DNA of 64,000 nt from Moritella sp. Urea-trap-13. GTDB taxonomy: Bacteria; Pseudomonadota; Gammaproteobacteria; Enterobacterales; Moritellaceae. The translations under genes were made by a program, and so were the position numbers. Below are positions 56,179 through 64,000 of this stretch, one piece after another. The first letter of the stretch is position 1; each line of letters starts with the position of its first letter. The stretch lies in the NCBI RefSeq assembly GCF_002836355.1, contig NZ_PJCA01000031.1, forward strand, positions 558,001 through 622,000. The letters run 5' to 3'. The notes under the pieces are model-generated. The model saw only the letters and a list, made by a program, of their open reading frames with translations. It was not told the DNA's origin and did no database searches.

Positions 56179-57216
56179 TCAATTCTTACGGCGGTGCAGT
56201 AAGAATCCTGCTAATAAAACCACAAATGAATAACTTATTCCCCCGCCACTGCTTTCTGATGGCGGAGTACTTTCTGATGGCGGAGTACTTTCTTCCATCA
56301 AGAAGATATCTTGAGTGAATGAAGAGTCAGGCGATTGATAAGTACCAGGCATATCAACTTCTTCAATCTTGGCTTTGATCCAGGCACTGTAATGATTTAC
56401 CTCAGTGTAAACATCTGGATATTGGTAATCTGCACATTGATCTAAAAGACCAAAACTGACAACGCCAGCCAACCGATAACCGCGATCATTATCACTTCGA
56501 GCACTTTTATTTTGCCATATCAGTGGACCGCCGGAATCGCCGTTACAAGAACCGCGATCATATGCGTTAGCACAAATAAACTTCGATTCAACGCCAAATA
56601 AACGCCAATTCAATGCACAGGTATCATCATCTACACCATTCACAACCGTTTTTTGTAGAATATTAGTTGTTTGTGTTCGGTCTGCAGATGTTCTCCCCCA
56701 TCCAGAAACAACAAGGTTATTACTTGTCCCAGCATTAAATTCTATATCTGCATCAATTTGAGAGTCATCATCCATTAGTTTTATCGGAAGAGCCGGTAAA
56801 GACACTGGTAAGGATAATTTTAACAATGCAATATCACCGATAACATCGACTCGTCCATAATCGGGATGAGCAATTAACTCAGTCACTACATTACCTGACA
56901 TATTGCCACTACTCGTTCTATCAATACCGCCAGAGTAAACTGTAACTTGGTTAATGTTAACGGGAGAAAATACTGTTCTACTATCACTTTCATTTAAACA
57001 ATGCGCAGCTGTAACAACCCAATCATCTGTGATCAGAGTGCCCCCACACGCATATGTAGCACCATTTTTATTAATTTCTAAATATACCTGCCAAGGTAAT
57101 TCTAACGATTTACTGTCAACACCACCCACAACATAAGGTGTAATAGCATCATTGGCATAAGCACTTAATGAGAGTGATATGATCGCGGAGATTGTAATCA
57201 CTTTAGTTAATATCAA
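56179..57216 (-). CDS. Secreted trypsin-like serine protease with GlyGly-CTERM
   Basis: 345 residues from a TTG at 57216 (AGAGG upstream, signal peptide follows); a GTG at 57261 is an alternative. Chymotrypsin fold with VVGGVDSKSLELPWQV (cleaved N-terminus), VTAAHC, DIALLKL and GDSGGPL. The tail has two PPSES repeats, then SSGGGISYSFVVLLAGFLLHRRKN-like Gly-rich, hydrophobic and basic segments, the GlyGly-CTERM sorting signal cut by rhombosortase. It is exported by type II secretion and surface-held, as VesB in Vibrio. Confidence 0.93.
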   Translation of the reverse strand: MILTKVITISAIISLSLSAYANDAITPYVVGGVDSKSLELPWQVYLEINKNGATYACGGTLITDDWVVTAAHCLNESDSRTVFSPVNINQVTVYSGGIDRTSSGNMSGNVVTELIAHPDYGRVDVIGDIALLKLSLPVSLPALPIKLMDDDSQIDADIEFNAGTSNNLVVSGWGRTSADRTQTTNILQKTVVNGVDDDTCALNWRLFGVESKFICANAYDRGSCNGDSGGPLIWQNKSARSDNDRGYRLAGVVSFGLLDQCADYQYPDVYTEVNHYSAWIKAKIEEVDMPGTYQSPDSSFTQDIFLMEESTPPSESTPPSESSGGGISYSFVVLLAGFLLHRRKN

Positions 57217-57532
57217 GATGAACCTCTCAAGTTTGTTATTACAGTGATGGCTAAGCGTCACCTGTCATCATTTCTATAAACATAAGTATAGCGCTAACAA
57301 CAGCAACCATAACCATAAAATAAATCCAAACGACTACATTTCCTTTAATCCGATTATTTAATGGGAACAAATTGTGCGTAGGACACTTTATTGATCAAAA
57401 AAAACAAACTATCGGACATTTTATGTCAACTAATGTAAAAAATAACCAATGCAATTGACGCACAGTACACCGTTGCTATGATACTCATTACGTAAAAATG
57501 TATATGACATATGTATTAATTAAAGGGATATA
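57217..57532. other. Divergent promoter region
   Basis: 316 bp between protease and Tim44-like genes, containing a sigma-70-like promoter at 57455-57482; otherwise nothing recognised. Confidence 0.5.
57455..57482 (+). promoter_or_regulatory. Sigma-70-like promoter of the Tim44-like gene
   Basis: TTGACG (57455-57460), 16-bp spacer, TATGAT (57477-57482), 50 bp before the ATG. Confidence 0.6.
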
Positions 57533-58366
57533 ATGAAAAATATTTTGACTGTTCTAATGATGGTATTCGCTTTCTCATTAGCGGCACCTGAAGTTCACGC
57601 GAAAAAATTTGGTGGTAGTAAATCTTTTGGTAAGAGCTATAAAACAGCGCCACAAAAACAAACACCTGCAGCTGCGACACCTGCTAAACCAGGTATGAGC
57701 AAAAAAGGGATGCTAGGCGGTATGCTTGGTGGTTTGCTTATGGGTGGTTTGATTGCATCTATGTTCGGCGGCGCTTTTGAAGGTTTCCAATTCATGGATA
57801 TGATTATCATGGCCGGTGTTGCCTTCTTATTATTCCGCTTATTTAAGGGAATGATGCGTGCTAAAGCGGCATCACAGCAAGGTGGACCGCAGCCCGCATC
57901 TGGTCCTGCGTTTAGACAAGAAGCACAACCTGAAGCAACATTTAATTCAGCTAAGCAAGGTGGTTTTGCAGGTTCAAGCAATGACGTACCATTCAACTTA
58001 CCCGCTGATTTTGATTTAACTAACTTCTTAACTGGCGCTCGTAGCCATTACAAGACGTTACAGAAAGCTTGGAATGAAAACGATTTAGAAACAATCCAAG
58101 AATATGTGTCTATCGAACTATACAATGAACTCCGTGTTCAACGTAAAGAGCTTGAAGGTGAGCAATATACAGAGGTTATGTTCCTTGACGCTGAGTTAGT
58201 ACGTGCAGAATCAACAGCATCACTTTCACAGGTAAGTGTTAAGTTTAACGGTCGCTATCGTGATAGTCATGAAGATGTAGAAGCCGACATCAATGAAGTG
58301 TGGCATTTAGAACGTGATTTAACCCAAGCGAGCGCACCATGGTTAATTACAGGCATTGAGCAATAA
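57533..58366 (+). CDS. Tim44-like domain membrane protein
   Basis: 277 residues. Signal-type first helix (AFSLAAPEVHA), a Gly/Met-rich segment (GMLGGMLGGLLMGGLI) with two transmembrane stretches (about 60-105), then a Tim44-like domain (about 150-275, FLTGARSHYKTLQKAWNEND). Bacterial Tim44-like proteins are of unknown role, perhaps lipid binding or protein insertion. RBS AAAGGGATATA. Terminator follows. Confidence 0.88.
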   Translation: MKNILTVLMMVFAFSLAAPEVHAKKFGGSKSFGKSYKTAPQKQTPAAATPAKPGMSKKGMLGGMLGGLLMGGLIASMFGGAFEGFQFMDMIIMAGVAFLLFRLFKGMMRAKAASQQGGPQPASGPAFRQEAQPEATFNSAKQGGFAGSSNDVPFNLPADFDLTNFLTGARSHYKTLQKAWNENDLETIQEYVSIELYNELRVQRKELEGEQYTEVMFLDAELVRAESTASLSQVSVKFNGRYRDSHEDVEADINEVWHLERDLTQASAPWLITGIEQ

Positions 58367-58392
58367 TCACGCTTATTAGCTAAATTAATGTT

Positions 58393-58420
58393 AAAAAGGC
58401 GGTTAATTACCGCCTTTTTT
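58393..58420 (+). terminator. Terminator after Tim44-like gene
   Basis: AAAAAGGCGGTTA/TAACCGCCTTTTT-type stem (AAAAAGGCGGT...ACCGCCTTTTT) with T-run. Confidence 0.93.
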
Positions 58421-58525
58421 GATCTTAAAAATCAATGAATATAGCTATCATTGTTTGGATCTGGCGAATTAAAGTTAACACTGCTATGATCCGCGCATAA
58501 ACGAAAATCATAGGAATTCAAAAAC

Positions 58526-59065
58526 ATGGCATCATTACAAGAACAGCTTTTAAAAGCCGGTTTAGGCGATGAAAAAAAAGCAAAAAAAATTCGTAAAGAA
58601 AAGAATAAAACCAATAAAGCGGTGCGTAAAAACCAGCAAAATGTCGACACGACTTTGCAAGATGAGATCAAAGCAAAAAAAAATGCCCAAGCACAATTAG
58701 ATGCAGAGCGTAATAAAGCGATTCAAGAACAAATTGAGCTAAAATCTGAGCATGGTAAAGTGAAGCAAATGATTCAACAGCTTCATATCACTGATTTCGC
58801 CGGTGAACTTTCATTTAACTACGTGCTTGATAATAAAGTTAAAACATTGTCAGTTGATCAACCAAGCTATAATGCATTAACCAAAGGTCAAATCGGTTTA
58901 TGTGTGCTTGATGGTAAATCTTATGTAATGCCAGGTATTGCAATAGACAAGATTAGAGCTGTTGATGAAGCCTATGTGCTGGTATTAAACGAAAATACTG
59001 CCACAGAAGTTGACGAAGACGACCCGTACGCAGATTTCGAAATTCCAGATGACTTAATGTGGTAA
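58526..59065 (+). CDS. yaiL: DUF2058 family protein (YaiL-like)
   Basis: 179 residues. MASLQEQLLKAGLGDEKKAKK, a long basic helix, then FNYVLDNKVKTLSVD and the acidic tail (ATEVDEDDPYADFEIPDDLMW), which match YaiL-type proteins. These are thought to be nucleoprotein- or nucleic-acid-associated; role unknown. Ribosome binding site AGGAATTC. Confidence 0.9.
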   Translation: MASLQEQLLKAGLGDEKKAKKIRKEKNKTNKAVRKNQQNVDTTLQDEIKAKKNAQAQLDAERNKAIQEQIELKSEHGKVKQMIQQLHITDFAGELSFNYVLDNKVKTLSVDQPSYNALTKGQIGLCVLDGKSYVMPGIAIDKIRAVDEAYVLVLNENTATEVDEDDPYADFEIPDDLMW

Positions 59066-59282
59066 TCACCAACATGAGTTAATCTCTGTCATCTCTCTTA
59101 AAGTAACCTGAGTGTTAATCTTCAAGAGGGATGCCAATTAATTTTAGCCTTACTATTTTTGTTAACCGTATCAAATCTGGTTATTAATCCCCCTCAAAAC
59201 CAGACTATTTGGTTCATGCAGCGAATAAACCTATCTGTTTATAAGACAATCTCATATAATTTATCTATCTACCTTACAATGA

Positions 59283-61253
59283 GTGATAGCCTTGCTAACT
59301 GAGAAAATTACTGCTGATAAACTTGCTCCTGTCTTTAACCTTGGCCCACGCAGCAAACTTGAAGAGTTTGATACAGTAACGCGTGATCAATTGTTTCCTG
59401 AAAATAATGAACTATTTTCACTATTTCATGAGACTTCAGCTGCTAAGTTACTTGTAGCAACAGACTTTGACGGTTTTGACCACATAAAATCATTCTCAGA
59501 TATGTTGCAAAACATGCCAAATAAACGTGCTAAATCCATTTGTTATGTTGAAGATGTAACAAAAGTTGGACGTGCCCATGCATTTGAAATATGGCGCGAT
59601 CAAACAGTACTGTTTAAGCAACTCATTGAACAAATTATTGCGACTGGTGAGTTTTCTGATGAACAGCTTAGTTCATGCCTTATTAAGCCATACGCTAACC
59701 TTGTCCCGCTATTACTCAACCTTAACGAATTTAATGTTGAGCAAGCCTTCAAAGTATTAGCGGATGAGCAATCCCCTACTGTCAGTCTGGTCGATGCGGT
59801 AAACTTAGATGAGACGACCCTGTTTGGTAACTTAGACAAGCTGTATAAAAACAGCAGTTATACCAGTAGTGTGGCTCAGTTAATTCCAGGTCTACTACAT
59901 CAAGCCCATGGCGGTTACATTGTTATCAAGATAGATGAGTTTATTAATAACTCAGCCTTGTGGTATCAATTAAAGTCAGTACTGAGACAAGGCACGTTGA
60001 ACTGGCAGTCGAGTAACAAAACGGTTCAAACAGAGCTAAAACCAGATCCAGCACCCATTGACGTTAAAGTTATCTTAGTTGGCGATCGACTAGCGATTAG
60101 CCAACTTGCTGAAGGTGACAGAGAAATATCAAGTATTGCGAGTTCATTCATTGATTTTTCTTCTGAGTTTAATATCAGCGAAAAAAATATAGCTAACTAT
60201 ATCGGTTATATTAAATTACTCATTACAGATGCTAATTTACTTCCCCTTTCAAGCTGCGGTCTAAAACGTTTACTACGGTTAAGTAGTCGTTGGTGTGAGC
60301 ATAATAACTACCTGAGTCTTAACGAAGCTAAATTATTAACCTTGTTAAGCTATTGCCATCAAATTGCATCAACAAACACGTTAGATTGTATTGACAGTGA
60401 CACTATTAATACCGTGTTAGCACTGCAACATGAAGCACTTAATGGTCATATTCGTCTGAGTAATGAAGGTATTATAGAAAAACAAATTATCTTGGAAACT
60501 CACGGTAAAAAAATTGGCCAAATAAATGGATTATCAGTACTTGAAATCCATGGTCATCCAGAGAGCTTTGGTGAGCCAGTGCGCATTACCGCTACGGGTC
60601 ACTTAAATGGTGATGGTGATATCTCTGATGTCGAACGTAAAGCTGAATTAGCGGGTAACATTCACGCCAAGTCGATGATGATTATTCAGGGTTTCTTCAC
60701 CCATACGTTTGCAAAACCATTACCTTTACCGATCAGTGCAAATTTGGTATTTGAGCAATCATATGGCGAAATTGATGGTGATAGTGCCGCATTAGCAGGG
60801 ACATGTGCCTTGCTATCTGTACTCGCGCACCGACCAATAGCGCAAAATCTCGCGGTTACCGGCGCTATCGACCAATTTGGTACAGTGCTTGCCGTCGGTG
60901 GTATTAATGAGAAACTTGAAGGTTTCCTACGTATCTGCGAATTAAATGAACAAACAGATATGGGCGTTTTAATTCCAGCAGCGAATATTATCAACTTAAA
61001 TTTAAGTGATAAAATCATTGCCGCGGTGAACAACGGACAGCTAGCTATCTACCCGATTACCCATATAGACCAAGCTATTGAGCTGTTGATGGACATTAAA
61101 GCCGGTAATATTGACGAAGACAAAAGCCTCTACAATGTCATCAATCAACTTGCTGAAGAAAATGACAAATTAGATGATGATGAGAATAGTTTGGTAAACA
61201 AACTTAAACAATTATGCTCTAAAATCATGGGTAAACAGGGAAGTAACAACTGA
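59283..61253 (+). CDS. ycbZ: Lon-like protease (YcbZ/LonH, S16 domain)
   Basis: 656 residues (GTG at 59283; TTG at 59292 is an equally likely start and gives MLTEKITADKL, closer to E. coli YcbZ). The ATPase-like part (about 20-390) has HQAHGGYIVIKIDEF but lacks a clear Walker A, as in YcbZ. The C-terminal peptidase has the Ser-Lys dyad: GDSAALAGTCALLS (about 501) and GGINEKLEGF (about 544). It sits before fabA as in E. coli. Substrates unknown; peptidase activity inferred. Confidence 0.92.
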   Translation: MIALLTEKITADKLAPVFNLGPRSKLEEFDTVTRDQLFPENNELFSLFHETSAAKLLVATDFDGFDHIKSFSDMLQNMPNKRAKSICYVEDVTKVGRAHAFEIWRDQTVLFKQLIEQIIATGEFSDEQLSSCLIKPYANLVPLLLNLNEFNVEQAFKVLADEQSPTVSLVDAVNLDETTLFGNLDKLYKNSSYTSSVAQLIPGLLHQAHGGYIVIKIDEFINNSALWYQLKSVLRQGTLNWQSSNKTVQTELKPDPAPIDVKVILVGDRLAISQLAEGDREISSIASSFIDFSSEFNISEKNIANYIGYIKLLITDANLLPLSSCGLKRLLRLSSRWCEHNNYLSLNEAKLLTLLSYCHQIASTNTLDCIDSDTINTVLALQHEALNGHIRLSNEGIIEKQIILETHGKKIGQINGLSVLEIHGHPESFGEPVRITATGHLNGDGDISDVERKAELAGNIHAKSMMIIQGFFTHTFAKPLPLPISANLVFEQSYGEIDGDSAALAGTCALLSVLAHRPIAQNLAVTGAIDQFGTVLAVGGINEKLEGFLRICELNEQTDMGVLIPAANIINLNLSDKIIAAVNNGQLAIYPITHIDQAIELLMDIKAGNIDEDKSLYNVINQLAEENDKLDDDENSLVNKLKQLCSKIMGKQGSNN

Positions 61254-61266
61254 TTGGACTTGTTAG

Positions 61267-61282
61267 GCGTACAGATGTACGC
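61267..61282. promoter_or_regulatory. FabR-like operator upstream of fabA
   Basis: GCGTACA-GA-TGTACGC, perfect 7-2-7 palindrome and close to the known FabR/DesT plan AGCGTAC...GTTCGCT, 32 bp before the fabA start. Confidence 0.6.
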
Positions 61283-61314
61283 TAAGATGACTTCAAGAAA
61301 AAAGGGATATTATT

Positions 61315-61866
61315 ATGATAAATGAATTAGAGGTTGAAGTGGTACCTATGTCAGCAACAGAACGCAATAGCTTCGATAAAGAAGACTTAGTTAAATGTGG
61401 TAACGGCGAATTATTTGATTCTGATATCCGTCTTCCAAAAGACAATATGCTGATGATGGATCGCATTCTAAGCATTGACAGCACAAGCGGTGAATTCGGT
61501 AAAGGCGAAATCATTGCTGAACTAGATATTACACCTGATTTATGGTTTTTTGACTGTCACTTCGACAGTGATCCTGTTATGCCTGGCTGCTTAGGCTTAG
61601 ATGCTATGTGGCAATTAGTTGGCTTCTTCCTAGGTTGGAATGGCGCTAAAGGTAAAGGTCGTGCTCTGGGTGTGGGTGAAGTTAAATTCACAGGCCAAGT
61701 ATTACCAACCAATAAAAAAGTGACTTACAGAATTGTAATGAAGCGTGTTGTACTTCGTCGTTTAGTGATGGGTATTGCAGACGCTGAAATGCTTGTAGAT
61801 GGTAAAGTAATCTATACGGCTAAAGATCTAAAAGTAGGCTTGTTCCAAGATACTACTGTATTTTAA
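61315..61866 (+). CDS. fabA: 3-hydroxydecanoyl-ACP dehydratase/isomerase
   Basis: 183 residues, clearly Fab[20 protein letters not shown] (catalytic His82 and Asp96), [33 protein letters not shown]. It dehydrates 3-hydroxydecanoyl-ACP and isomerises the product to the cis-3 form, the entry to unsaturated fatty acids in the cytosol. ATG at 61315 follows AAGGGATATTAT; the ATG at 61348 (MSATERNS) aligns better to E. coli FabA and may be the true start. A FabR-like site precedes it. Confidence 0.96.
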   Translation: MINELEVEVVPMSATERNSFDKEDLVKCGNGELFDSDIRLPKDNMLMMDRILSIDSTSGEFGKGEIIAELDITPDLWFFDCHFDSDPVMPGCLGLDAMWQLVGFFLGWNGAKGKGRALGVGEVKFTGQVLPTNKKVTYRIVMKRVVLRRLVMGIADAEMLVDGKVIYTAKDLKVGLFQDTTVF

Positions 61867-62194
61867 ACTTTGATTAATAAAGTTTATTAATATTGCAAAA
61901 GAATAATTAACAAAGCCCTATTTTTAGGGCTTTGTTGTATCTATAAGTAGCTGAAAGTAAATGAAATTAAATAATTTTACTTTTTTCAAGTCCACATACT
62001 GACCACACCTAATGTTCATGGCACTAATCTGCAATTCCTTCATATCAGCTTATTTAATGTTTTCCGCCCTTCATAATTAAACATTTTCTTACAAAGCCTT
62101 ACTTGATAATACTTCTTATTTTCATTTGCATTGTGTAAAATGTTAACCATAATATTTGGCTTTGTGTGTTTAGATATATTCTACGGGGAAAATA
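61867..62194. other. Spacer between fabA and the zinc-ribbon peptide
   Basis: About 330 bp with the fabA terminator (61911-61934) and the promoter of the next gene; nothing else recognised. Confidence 0.5.
61911..61934 (+). terminator. fabA terminator
   Basis: CAAAGCCCTA/TAGGGCTTTG type stem, followed by TTG TAT; short U-run within the loop and tail. Confidence 0.75.
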
Positions 62195-62317
62195 ATGAAG
62201 TGCTGTAAAGACTCAATGATGAAGAAAGTGAATAGAAAATGGTTTGAAAAATTACTTTATAGCAGTATTTATAAATGTAATAACTGTGGACAAAGCATTA
62301 AACTAAAAGCTAATTAG
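62195..62317 (+). CDS. 40-aa Cys-rich (zinc-ribbon-like) peptide
   Basis: ATG at 62195 follows GGGGAAAATA. The peptide begins MKCCKDSMMKK and later has YKCNNCGQS, so CC plus CxxC could bind zinc or form disulfides; net charge is basic. Family not recognised. Its last codons and stop lie in a perfect 34-bp palindrome. The good ribosome binding site and the Cys pattern make it worth calling. Confidence 0.6.
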   Translation: MKCCKDSMMKKVNRKWFEKLLYSSIYKCNNCGQSIKLKAN

Positions 62318-62330
62318 CTTTTAGTTTAAT
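62297..62330. repeat. Perfect 34-bp palindrome over the peptide 3' end
   Basis: ATTAAACTAAAAGCTAA joined directly to its reverse complement. It can form a terminator-like hairpin in RNA, followed by TCAAAAACC, so a weak terminator at best. Confidence 0.85.
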
Positions 62331-62376
62331 CAAAAACCATAGACTAGAGCGTTAGCGCTAGCATATCCAATATACA

Positions 62377-62574
62377 TTATACCACCTTATACTTCCCTGC
62401 CGAACTCCCACCTGTCACGCCGACTTCGGCATTAGCTTGTATCTCATCAACAACAGCATTAGCAATCGCTTGAGCCAATACCGAGGCTTGAGCATAATCA
62501 CCAGCGATAACAATACCGCCCTTAACCATCTCTGCTTCAATCTTACTTTTTAGTGCTGATTTGCTTAACGCCAT
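62377..62574 (-). CDS. Small phage-tail-module protein (65 aa)
   Basis: ATG at 62574 behind GCAGGGAAATAAT, so translation is coupled to the spike gene that ends at 62576. MALSKSALKSKIEAEMVKGG and AIANAVVDEIQANAEV describe a short helical protein; the tail is GVTGGSSAGKYKVV. Similar small proteins follow spike genes in phage-like tail modules; function unknown. Confidence 0.6.
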   Translation of the reverse strand: MALSKSALKSKIEAEMVKGGIVIAGDYAQASVLAQAIANAVVDEIQANAEVGVTGGSSAGKYKVV

Positions 62575-62575
62575 A

Positions 62576-64000
62576 TTATTTCCCTGCAAAAACGGTAGTG
62601 GAGCCATCGACATGCGGCTTACCGGTGAATGGGCAAATGCTTGCACAAGTGATCACGCCACTGCCGCCATTTAATTTAATCGTGTCGGCATCTTGTTTGA
62701 TATTTTTTGCCTTAATTACCTGATCTTTTTTTATCGTAATAGTTTGCTGACCGTTGATGGTTAGCGTGTCGTTTTGTTCAATCGTATGGATACGGTCTTT
62801 CAATACGGTTAGCTGGTCATTTAACCCGATCACAATATCGCGTAACTGCCCGATGATTTGCACATGGTTGCCACTATTCACAAAATGCATATTAGCTAAT
62901 GAGCCCAGGGTAATATCATCACCGGCCATCACTTCAAAGCTGCCTAATGTTTCAATGAGCTTTTGCCCTGCGATGTTTTCTTTACTGTGCTGCTCAATAT
63001 TGAGTTCATGGCTACCGAACTCCCCTAAATAACGGTTCGCTTGCTGGTGTTCTTCAAATGCGCGACTTTCTTTCTTCTGGTCTGTGGTATCTGTTTTATT
63101 ACCGGCGGCATCGATACGATCGAATACTTCAGCCCGTTGCTGCTGTAATTGTTCACCCGGTTTAAAATCAGGTAATGACCAGTCACAGCCTAAAATGGTG
63201 CGGATAAAAGGCCGGTCACTGCGACCATAGGCAAATGCAATTTCAACCATAGTACCTGCTGCCGGTGTACTTAATAATCCTTGCTCTGCACCACCAAAAT
63301 GCACGGGTAGCGGCACCGCTTTATAAACCGGCACCTGAGTATCATATTCACCTTGTTCATTTAGAAGTTGCACATCCGCGGCAAAGCGTGGACGAAAAGC
63401 ATTATTCTCATCACCCTGCGTGGCATTATCAGTGATAACCATGACCTTACCCAACTGCGGTAAATGCAAACCTGCTGCCAGTTCAGGAAACAGATAATTC
63501 ATCTGCCGTTTTTTAGCCGGCGTATTTTCACCATTTTGCCAGTACAGTGTCATTTCATGGCCGCTAAATTCAACTTTAATTAACCGGTGGCCATTGGCAA
63601 TAACACCTGGGCGAATAGCGGGGATAACCGCCAGCTTCATACTATTACCACCCCACTGTTCAACACCTAATGCATCAGGGATGGTGATAGGTCGACTTGG
63701 CCAACGACTATCACCGTAACTGCCCAGGTAAATATCACTGTTCGTTTGCTGATACCAACAGAAATCAGCGATAGAAAAGGCATAGCCTATATTCTCAAGT
63801 ACCTGGTAACCACTGCCCTGGGAAACGAAATGCGGAACCACGGTGTCCGTGTATTCTACATTTTCAGGCAGCACGAAATTAAGGCCAGTATCATGGCTTA
63901 ACTGGGCAACCACTTTAGATACGCTCGCATGCTGCATACTGATAGGCCAGCGCATGGCTAATAACCCTGATAGCTCCCGCACCATAATGCGGGTATAACC
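62576..64000 (-). CDS. Contractile-tail spike/baseplate V-like (VgrG-like) protein, 5' end outside window
   Basis: The frame is open up to the window end (residues GYTRIMVREL at the edge), so at least 474 residues are present and the N-terminus is missing. A gp27-like part is followed by an OB-fold needle region (LPQLGKVMVITDNATQGD, FAYGRSDRPFIRTILG), a beta-helix shaft and a C-terminal tip with CASICPFTGKPH, resembling phage and type VI spike tips. It should form the trimeric spike of a phage tail or injection machine. No structural neighbours are visible, so which system it is cannot be told. Confidence 0.8.
   Translation of the reverse strand, partial: GYTRIMVRELSGLLAMRWPISMQHASVSKVVAQLSHDTGLNFVLPENVEYTDTVVPHFVSQGSGYQVLENIGYAFSIADFCWYQQTNSDIYLGSYGDSRWPSRPITIPDALGVEQWGGNSMKLAVIPAIRPGVIANGHRLIKVEFSGHEMTLYWQNGENTPAKKRQMNYLFPELAAGLHLPQLGKVMVITDNATQGDENNAFRPRFAADVQLLNEQGEYDTQVPVYKAVPLPVHFGGAEQGLLSTPAAGTMVEIAFAYGRSDRPFIRTILGCDWSLPDFKPGEQLQQQRAEVFDRIDAAGNKTDTTDQKKESRAFEEHQQANRYLGEFGSHELNIEQHSKENIAGQKLIETLGSFEVMAGDDITLGSLANMHFVNSGNHVQIIGQLRDIVIGLNDQLTVLKDRIHTIEQNDTLTINGQQTITIKKDQVIKAKNIKQDADTIKLNGGSGVITCASICPFTGKPHVDGSTTVFAGK

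Overview
The window is a low-GC (roughly 40 %) gammaproteobacterial chromosome segment. It carries outer-membrane porins, a Braun-type lipoprotein, a GlyGly-CTERM secreted protease, a YcbZ/Lon-like gene next to fabA, and several secreted polysaccharide-degrading enzymes. This fits a cold or temperate marine heterotroph near Vibrionaceae, Shewanella or Moritella. Moritella is my best guess from overall gene style; I could not test it by search. No rRNA or tRNA gene was recognised.

Layout. 1-9.6 kb: a GH16 glucanase-type lipoprotein cut by the window edge, a MATE pump, a broken AraC regulator, a general porin, and a divergently transcribed GH20 hexosaminidase (chitobiase), with CRP-like sites between the last two. 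9.7-14.2 kb: ABC exporter, dCache-GGDEF cyclase, TerB-like protein. 14.2-16.1 kb: accessory-looking DNA with palindromic repeats, a small zinc-finger gene pair and a Spy/CpxP-like protein. 16.3-26 kb: second MATE pump, lipoprotein, Slt transglycosylase, GNAT, tRNA-binding protein, DEAD-box helicase, a LysR gene beside a pair of half-size DMT transporters, and two small conserved proteins. 26-29.5 kb: AhpD-like protein, TetR, chemoreceptor. 29.7-33.6 kb: MalS-type alpha-amylase and a second chemoreceptor. 33.7-36.8 kb: a five-gene operon (YHS protein, DUF2282 peptide, DUF692 MNIO enzyme, DUF2063 partner, DoxX) that matches bufferin (copper-binding, thiooxazole RiPP) clusters. 37-41.8 kb: AraC, Old Yellow Enzyme and TetR with three shared operators, and an AGCS symporter. 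42-47 kb: adenosine deaminase behind an adenine-type purine riboswitch, a MEKHLA protein, a tyrosine recombinase with a promoter-overlapping LexA-like box, an RHH protein, and repeats scattered through AT-rich spacers. 47-51.3 kb: EamA transporter, OmpA-like barrel, and two tandem PL14-like lipoproteins, one with an 18-bp coding repeat. 51.4-57.2 kb: SIMPL protein, EAL phosphodiesterase, PilZ protein, Lpp with a convergent L,D-transpeptidase, and a trypsin-like protease. 57.5-61.9 kb: Tim44-like protein, YaiL, YcbZ and fabA behind a FabR-like operator. 62.2-64 kb: a small zinc-ribbon peptide with a 34-bp palindrome, and the end of a contractile-tail spike module running off the window.

The functional themes are glycan scavenging (GH16, GH20, GH13, two PL14-like proteins, porin), c-di-GMP signalling (GGDEF, EAL, PilZ), envelope upkeep (Slt, Lpp, L,D-transpeptidase, SIMPL), metal or peptide chemistry (the buf operon), and reactive-electrophile responses (OYE and AhpD-like genes with related TetR operators). 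Most genes are single units bounded by hairpin terminators. The 14-15.7 kb and 42-47 kb stretches are the most mobile-looking, sharing the same palindromic repeats.
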